From Pogona vitticeps (taxonomy: Eukaryota; Chordata; Lepidosauria; Squamata; Agamidae), in assembly GCF_051106095.1 (NCBI RefSeq), contig NC_135785.1:107308501-107372500 (forward strand): 64,000 nucleotides of DNA, in the 5' to 3' direction. Shown here piece after piece: positions 26,101 to 35,100 of the stretch. Both the position numbers and the translations under genes were made by a program. Within the stretch, counting starts at the first letter, position 1, and each line of letters begins with the position of its first letter. The notes under the pieces were generated by a model. The model did no database searches. It was not told where the DNA came from and was given only the letters and a program-made list of their open reading frames with translations.

Positions 26101-29100
26101 ATTCCGGTTACTAAATTCTGGGTTGAGTAATACTTTTTAATGGATCACTAATAAATCAGATGAGCTTTTAAGTTCCTCAGAACTCTTCATCAGGTAATAA
26201 TGGTACTGTATAAAATTGGACACATAGGAGAAAGCAGCTGTTCCACAGCTAGATGCAGTGCCTGTTGTTCTGGGCAAAGCTAGCGGACATCTGCGGATTC
26301 AACTTAAGCCAAAGCTAACACTTTACAGTCTCTGGGAGTGGGGGGTGGGAAACTGACTAGGGCCTCTGAAGACCTTTCCATTGCCTTGGCTGGAGCACAC
26401 AGGCCCCTGTGCTAACCTAGAGCAGGCACGCATAGAGCAAGAGAGCAGACTTATTAATGTCAGAGTAACAGGAAATCAAATTTAGATGTCACACTAGGTG
26501 AACAATCAATTAAAGCCAAACTGGTAGTCATACCTTGTTTTAAAGACATGTTTCCTATAGGATTTGCCAGATGAAGCATTCTTTAGAACCCGAGGGCTCA
26601 TCTTGTTTGTCACAATTTAGTGACCCAATAAAGGCATTAGTAAACCCAGAACATTGTCTCTCTGGGTAGATCACACGGCTGCCATTTTGCCCCTTTTTAT
26701 TTCCTGTTGGAGAGATCAAGATTGGCCACCTTGGGCAAACTCTACAGTCACAGGAAGTCCTTCTAGAAGACTACTCTTAAGTGAGAATGTCATATCCTCT
26801 AGCCACTAGGTATGACTACCAATTTGGCTTTAACTGGTGTAATTTATTACTCAACCCAGAACATTCCCCTCCATGGATCACAAAGCTACTTTGCCCCCCC
26901 CCCCGTTCAGGTTTTACTAGTTCATGATGTATGTAGTTCTAATCACTAACACAAAAAACAACTCCCCCACACACACACAAAAACCTGGGTTGCCATAGTG
27001 TCAGCGCAGTGGGACTGCCATCTACAGAGAAATCTAATGTGGTATAAATGTGCCCTGGAAATTTTGACAATGGCCTTTTAACACCCAGCCCTTTATGGCA
27101 ATGGAAAGAGAAGGAAAAGGACTAGCATCTTTCCAACATCTATGGGCTTTGGGAAGTCTGTGCTTCTCTCACTGCAACAAGCTTGTTCTCCTTCCCTTAA
27201 TCAAGCCCACATTTTCTAGGTCATCTCAGAGCTAATCTAAAGCAGATTACCCACAGCCAAGTACAATGAAATACCTGTGTAGTTTCTTCATCACAAACCA
27301 AGCTTGGTTCGCCACCCATTTTCTTTTGCTGTAAAAAAAAAAACTGGGCTGCTCTCTGCATTAAATACAACTCACATTTCCATGAATACGTTTCATTTTC
27401 TCAAGAGCCTCTTCTCTGTTTTAAGAACTTTTAGATTACTGCTACCGGTGCAGAATTAACCTAGTACTGTACTACTTTTTTAAAAAAAATGTTTGCCAGA
27501 AAAAGATTACCCTGTACCTGCATGTAAATGTGTAGATGCATATAAGTGAAAAGAACTATAGCACACACCCTATCCATATAGTACTTTCATGGACTGGTTA
27601 TGAAAAGCATCTAGGTAAGACCCAAGGGAAAAAGTGCTGTGCAGAGCATTCTCATTACCAGTAGTAACTGAGAATGCTCTGCACAGCACTTATTCCACAG
27701 GGCTTTTCTGTTCAGTGCTCTAAAATGTTACAAGCTCAATGTGCTGTTGACTGAGACCTTAAAAAGGCATTATTTTTAGAGTAAATATGCATCATCATTT
27801 ATACTGTAAACTTACTATAACAGATTGTGTTCTGCATTTAAAAAACAAAACAACACTGATAGATGCCTTGATTCCAGCCATCCGTTAAACACTGCATATA
27901 CAGTAGTTGATGAAGTGGGGCGTGATCTGTGAAGGCTTATGGGAAATATATTTAAAAATACTACCCTGTTTTCCCGAAAATAAGACCTAACCTGAAAATA
28001 AGTTCTAGTATAATTTTTCAGGATGTTTGTAATATAAGCCCTACCCCAAAAATAAGCCCCATTTAAGTGAAACTCCACCCTCCGCCATTGTGCAGCAACC
28101 AGAAGAAGACGACATGACTGTGTTTTAATCAATGTAGATTGTTGTACATGAAAAAAATAAAACATCCTCTGAAAATAAGCCCTAATGCATTTTTAAGAGC
28201 AAAAATTAATGTAAGACCCTGTCAAAAGGAAAACAATATTAAATCTTTAGCATATACAGTACCCTGCCTCTTCCTTTACAATACAAACTTGAAAACCACC
28301 TTACACACACTGTATTTTCTTAAATATGTACACCTAACATGTTTTCATGTACACCTAAAAAAGAGAAGGGATTAATTCAATACATGTAAATAGGTTAATG
28401 GAGATATTCCGCACACCAAAGAACGTGGCAAACCCATTGTCTCCTCTGTGAAATGTGTAAAATGGTACAGCGCAGCTTTCCCGAACTCAAGCCGCCTCAG
28501 ATGTGCTAGATTACAACTCCCATTATCCACAGCAGCATGGCCAACAAGCATGCTGGCTGGGGATAACGGGCCCTGTGGCCTAGCATATCTGGAGAGCACT
28601 GGATTGAGGGACGCTGGTACAGCAGACTGGACTTTGGGGCTTGTGCCAGCGATGTCTAGGTTGGAAACCCTGCTCAGCCAGGACATTTACTGAAGGCCTT
28701 AGCGATCGGACACCTTCGATACCTCCCTTCATTTCAGCACTGCCACAGTGCCAAGCGCTCCCAGGTCATTCACGATGCCAAAAAGATGTCAATTACTCAA
28801 TAAGAGAGAATTCAGATTGCGGCCCCCCTTCCCTGCTCTTTCCTTTGATCAGCCCCTTAAGCCTAGTAGAGAATAAATTAAACAAGTCTATTAGGATGAA
28901 TAATTCAACTCTTTTGGATGATTCAGCTGGAAATACTATACATTCAACTGGTGCATGATTCATGTCTCCATGTTTGTTCCCCACACCCAGCAGTGTCTAT
29001 TTTGCGCAGGTGAAGAAGACCTACCACCACCCAAGGTCCTGAGGCAAACTGAAAAGGCATGTCTCTGCACAGTAAGCACTTGATAGCAAAACAAACTGTT

Positions 29101-32100
29101 TTCAGAGCCCACAGATGTGTTGGCACTGATATATCATATTTATACCAACAGAGAGGCACCCTTTGGCTCCCAAATTCACCTGGGGAAAACGCAGACAACA
29201 TGATTTGCAAGCTAAAGGCACCAAATTCAATCTCTAATATCTCCCATTAAAGAAGCCCAGGTAGCAGGGCTTGTCCTGAAATGGCCTCACTACTCTTAGG
29301 ACTTGAAGAGCTATTACCAGTTGGAATAGTAGGTCTGTTTTCCTGGAAAATGCACCAAATGTGTTGGAACTCCCTCCATTTTCAGCCAACATGGCTACTT
29401 CGTGTCTGTAACTTTGAAGACCTGAACCCAAGGGCGATTCTCTGTCACAACACTTCTCAGCAAGAACAACAGAGAGTGGGATTACAGGGTTCCCACTTCT
29501 TCTTTTTCAACATTTTATTAGTTTTTCAGTCAATCTACACTCAGTTCCTGCTTGTTAAACATCATGTTACATGGGTTGCTTATAATTATTATTATTTTTG
29601 CATCTTGGTTTCTTAGTTATCTCTTCAAAATCTATACATTTTTTAAACATTTAAACTGTTCATGTGTGTATTTTAGTATACAATATTGGCTACTATCATT
29701 ATAGTGCTCTCAGAGTATACAATGTTCTCAAAATCCTCTAGAAACATAACTAATAAAAGTAATTCCGGTTCCAAATCTATATAATTTTGAGGTGATTTAA
29801 CTGACAAACTTTGTATTTTAAACCAATAATAACTGAGTATGTTCCTAACACATAATAGATGTTATCTAAAGCATTTTATACATATTTTATTTATATAATT
29901 GTTTAGCCACATTTTCTGTCACGTCTATATCAGTATATCTAACGTACAGTATATTCATTAATTAGTGTTTGTTTTGCCACATCCTTATATCAAGCTTCAA
30001 CTTACCTTAAAACCATTGTGTTATGCCTTTACCCTGATTAATGATCCCTTATTTCAGTTTAATTCCTTTTTTTAAATATATAAGATATGCCTCTTTACAA
30101 TTCCAGAAGTATATACATGCTTTCAACGGTGAGGGCTACCTTAATATTTTTCCTTTCATCTTTCTAAATAGCTCCTTCTCTTATTTGTCTTTTCCCAATT
30201 TATGTTTCTATCTCTCCAAACATTCTGACATCCCTTGTGTCATCTGAAAACATTTTATACACTTGATTTATCTCCAATAGATCTTCTAGGCCAGTGGTTC
30301 TTAACCTTTGTTACTCAGATGCTTTTGAACTGCAACTCCCAGAAACCCCAGTCAGGACAGCTGGTGGTGAAGGCTTCTGGGAGTTGCAGTCCAAAACTCC
30401 TGAGTAACCCAAGGTTAAGAACCAGTGTTCTAGGCTGCTTTTAATTAATTGTGCTGATTTTCTCCCCCTTTCTTCCGTTAACACAGCTAAAATTCTCCTT
30501 GGCACTAGAGTTAGAATTAAATCTCCTCAATTTTCTCCTCTGATTTCCTCCAGCCCTTTCTTTTGGCTGGCATATATCGTCCACCACCCTCTCATTTCCT
30601 TGTTCATTATTCCCAGTCTCCTTTTGAATACAGTGGTGCCTTAAGTTACAAACTTAATTGGTTCTGGAAGATGGTCGTAACTCGAAGATTGGTCGTAACT
30701 CAAAGCACCGTTTCCCATAGGAATACATTAAAATGCAATTAATCCATTCAAAGCATTTGTTCCTGGTGGGGAAGGAAGTGGGGAGTGGAGGAAACCTGAA
30801 CCTGAGATGCCCCCTAAGACTCTGGGTGGCGGCTGTACCTGGCACCATGGCACGCTGGGCACATTCCTGCCCGCCGGGTCACACAAACGCACACTAGCTT
30901 TCCCTCTGGTGGCTCACTGTGTGGACGGCCCCGACTGGGGAAGCCTGTGATGCGGCAGGGAAGGGGGTGCGGTTGGGGCGGCCCCACTTGGGAGAGTCGC
31001 CGCCTTGCCCGCCTCCCGGCCGGTGCCTCACCACAAGATGCAGCTGCCGGAAAGAAAGCGTGAGAGGGAGAGACCCAGAGCAGTTCGCCCTCCTCCTCCT
31101 GCTGCTGCTGTTTCTGTCCTCTGCCTCTCCACCGCCTGCTGAAGGTGACTCCTCAGCCTTGCACCACTGCCTGCGCGCTACTTGGAGAGGAGCATCCAGA
31201 GCTGAGAGGAGATGGAGTTGCAGGGTGAGTGTGAGGTGAGGGCGCCGGTGGCGGACTTTTCCAGTGGGGTGGGGTGTTGGGGAGAGAAAAAGAGGAGCCG
31301 ATGGCCCTCCCAGTGGTGCAACTGAAAGGCGATCCTCTTCTCCTTCCCTCCCTCCTCCTTGTCCCTTTCCGAGACAGGCCTGCAAGGGCATCCCATCTCA
31401 TTCTGCCTCCGAAAAACTTTCCTGGCCAGTGCGGGCTCGAACGACCGGCCAAGAGTCAGTCCTGGTCCCCCTCCCCCGTTCTACGTTCCTCAAGGATCGG
31501 GGAGGTAGGGGGAGCTGCCTTGCTCCTTCAATGTGTGCCAGTGGGGTCGTTGGTTTCTTTTCCTTTTAAAAACGTTGACTTTAGGGTTTATTGCAAGTGT
31601 TAATGTATTGCTCCACGCCAGTCCTCCGTTTTAAACCTGGAAAGGAGCCTGGCTTCCTTCTCTGCTAATAACAAACCCTGCAGTACACACACACACACTC
31701 TAACCGCTGGAGTGAAGGAGCTACCTAGAAGCTGTAGCTCCTTCCCTGACCAACAGTTAGCAGTTTAAATTCCCTGCCTTTCCCCCGCCTTTTTTCGCAT
31801 CGTATCACAAAGCTAGGTGTTCCTCCCACAATCCTCTAGTGCACAGGTATTAGCATATGCTAATACTTATGCTAACTGTAGGAGGAATACCTAGCATTAG
31901 CTAGGTGTTCCTCCCACAATCCTCTAGTCACTAGAGTCTAGTGCACAGGTTATGCTAATACCTGTGCACTAGAGGATTATGGGAGGAACACCTAGCCCCT
32001 GATGTGGGGCCTGCAGGGCACCCCAAAACACTGAGGAGCTCTCTTGGCCTCTGGCAGGACTGGGGCTGTGCAGCTCTGTACTGAGTGGGGGGGTGTAGCC

Positions 32101-35100
32101 AGGGGGTCACCATGACTTGGGGGGTCAGGGGATAGAAGGGGGTATGAGGTGAAAGGGCCATTCCACTCATATCTTGCAGGGTAAATACCATGTCATAAAA
32201 GTGGTTTTCCCAGGGGGAGGCTCATCCATTGCACTTTGGGTATGCTGCTGATCCCTATGATTTCCCCAAATGTAGGGAACTCAACTGCATAATTTGTGTT
32301 AATGGGGGATTGCCCTTGTGATTTGCTAAGGGATGTGGTGGCGCTGCGGGCTAAACTGCAGAAGCCTGTGCTGCAGGGTCAAAAGACCAAGCAGTTGTAA
32401 GATTGAATCCACGCGACAGAGTGAGCTCCTGTCGCTTGTCCCAGTTCTGTGTCTAAGTCGCACTGGCCATGTGACCACGGAAGATTGTCTTCGGACAAAA
32501 CGCTGGCTCTATGGCTTGGAAACGGGGATGAGCACCGCCCCCTAGAGTCGAACACGACTGGACAAAAATGGTCAAGGGGAACCTTTACCTTTACCTTGTG
32601 ATTTCCCTGGTTTTTCTAGATTCCTTTTCATCTCTTTTTCTCCTCATCAGGACCTATTGCAAAGGCAACAAGTCCTGGGGATGTCTTGTATTGCTTTCTC
32701 CCCGCCCCCATGGTAAAGGATCAGGGCAAAAGGAGTCACCATTATCAGGAACCAGGAGGCTGCTTTGACTGCTTTCACCCTCTTTCTTTGCTAGAGAGAG
32801 AAAGAGGGGGAAGGCCATCTGAGACCCATTGCATTTCCAAAGGCAGTACAGGTGGGGGGATTACTTTTCCCCAATATGGTATAGGGAACTGTGTTTTGCA
32901 AGACAATGTCTTCTATGGACAATTTTTGCAAGACAGTGATTTTTCCCCATTGAAACTCGCAAGTGGCTATACAGTACCTAATAGTCCTGCTGCCATATGG
33001 GTAGGAGGAATTTGATAATATATTTCTAGTTAACACAGTACAACATATTAGACTTTGTAGGAAGGAGAAAGATTACTTCCATCCGGCCTGCTCTTACACA
33101 ATGGATTGCCATTCAACTGGATTCAGGTCACTAAAGATTTAGTTAATTCCCAACTCCATAATCTATGCCTTCCAAAAAGAAATCATATGACAAGCCAAGT
33201 ACATGCTGATTATTTAAAATCAAAATTAGGGCATACCCAGTGGTGAAAGGTTATGGGAGTTAGTGTTACAAAACATCTGGAATGTCACTTGCCAGCCCTT
33301 GCACACCAAGGAAGCAGCTTGCTTTGTTCCAAAATAAAGGGCAACCATTTCACTTTTATTTCTTCTGCAAGACATACTGTACAATGAGAAATTATTCACA
33401 GTGGCTTCTCTGTCAGGTTGACAACTTTCCAACCCCTAATGACAGCTTCTTGCACAGATGTTAGCAGGGCATGCTCTGAAAAATGTACCTGCAGAGTTCT
33501 GTGGCTCCTGTTAAAGGCATAAGGGTAAGCTAGGCAAGTTATTTTCTGGTAAGCTGACAAAGGGGTTGTTGACACTGTGGTGTCTCTGTTGTGCTGAGAT
33601 TACTCTGTGCTGCTCTAGAATTTGTTGCTGAGGATTTGAATAGACCATCCACACTGGCATCCACAAATTGAGAGGGTAATCCTTTTAACTATTTTCTCCA
33701 CCTTCTATTTCTTTCTCTCCCCCCACCCCTGGTTTTACTGCCCACTGTTTTCAAACCTTCGCTTTTTGCCACAGTGCTTTCTAATTTACTGCTGCGGGCT
33801 AAACCGCAGAAGCCTGTGCTGCAGGGTCAGAAGACCAGCAGTCGTAAGATCGAATCCACGTGACGGAGTGAGCGCCCATCGCTTGCTCCAGCTCCCGCCA
33901 ACCTAGCGGTTGGAAAGCAAATGCAAGTAGATAAATAGGGACCACCTTGGTGGGAAGGTAACAGCATTCCGTGTCTAAGTCGCACTGGCCATGTGACCAC
34001 GGAAGATTGTCTTCGGACAAAACGCTGGCTCTATGGCTTGGAAACGGGGATGAGCGCCGCCCCCTACAGTCGAACACGACTGGACAAAAAATTGTCAAGG
34101 GGAACCTTTACCTTTACCTTTACCTTCCTTAAATTTGTAGTTCCATTTTTGCACTGTGGTGCAAAAGTGATTTAAAAAATTAAAAAGTAAAAAAAAGCAG
34201 AATGCATGAACAACTGGCATCCCAAGAAAAGTGAACAGAAGTGACAACAAACTATCTAGGAATGAAGACTAACTTGCGCAAAAAAATGCCCATAAGGAAA
34301 TGTCATCAAATGACACAAACTCACAAAATTCCATTGGTCACCACAGTGGAAAGGCCAAAAGTCTAAGATGGTGTCCCTGCTTCTTTCCAGCTACATTCCT
34401 ACCCATCAGCCAATTAAATTGCCTGGACTGACCTGTTTTCTTCCAAATAAAGAACCAGTTTATCTACATCCATTCAGTTTATACACTGCTTTTTAAAAAT
34501 TTAAACAAAATACCCAAGAGGAGTGGAAAAAATACAACGGCATTTAAGGAACAGTTTGTACATTCTAGCACAGCCACTAGTTACTCATACAGCATCTCCT
34601 CATCCTTCAGAGTCTAATAAGCAGGGTGAGGGGAAGAGAAGGGCCCTCCAGATGTTTCTGAACTCTTATAATTTCCCCCAACATAGTCTTAGCTGGCTAT
34701 GACTAATGGGAGTTGCAGTCTAAGAACTTCTGTAATGATAGTTCAGTAAAGAAACACACTATACTTTTAAAAGAATATTCAAGACTGTGTCTTCCTTTTT
34801 CTGGGTAGCCAACATCACTGATTACAGAGGGAACTTCTTTCAGGTTCTGCATCATTAGAATTCCTCTTGTAGTACCAGACATCATCTTGATTGACATCAC
34901 AATTCTAATCACATTCTTAAATAACACTTTCTGCTACCTAGTCCTATTTCTGGTTACTCTACTGATTTCATTTTGTACTGCTCCTGGAAACAAAAGTGTT
35001 TTTATGCGGGTGAGTGGGTGAAGCACAAGCAAGTTTTTGAGTTGCACTGGACTCTTCACATATTCATATCAAAAGAAGAGTCTTGTTTAACTTAGAAACT

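Noticed and set aside
30894-31391. Long open frames on both strands in the GC island
   Set aside because: They are low-complexity, rich in Pro/Arg/Ser, overlap on opposite strands, and are typical of CpG-rich DNA without selection.
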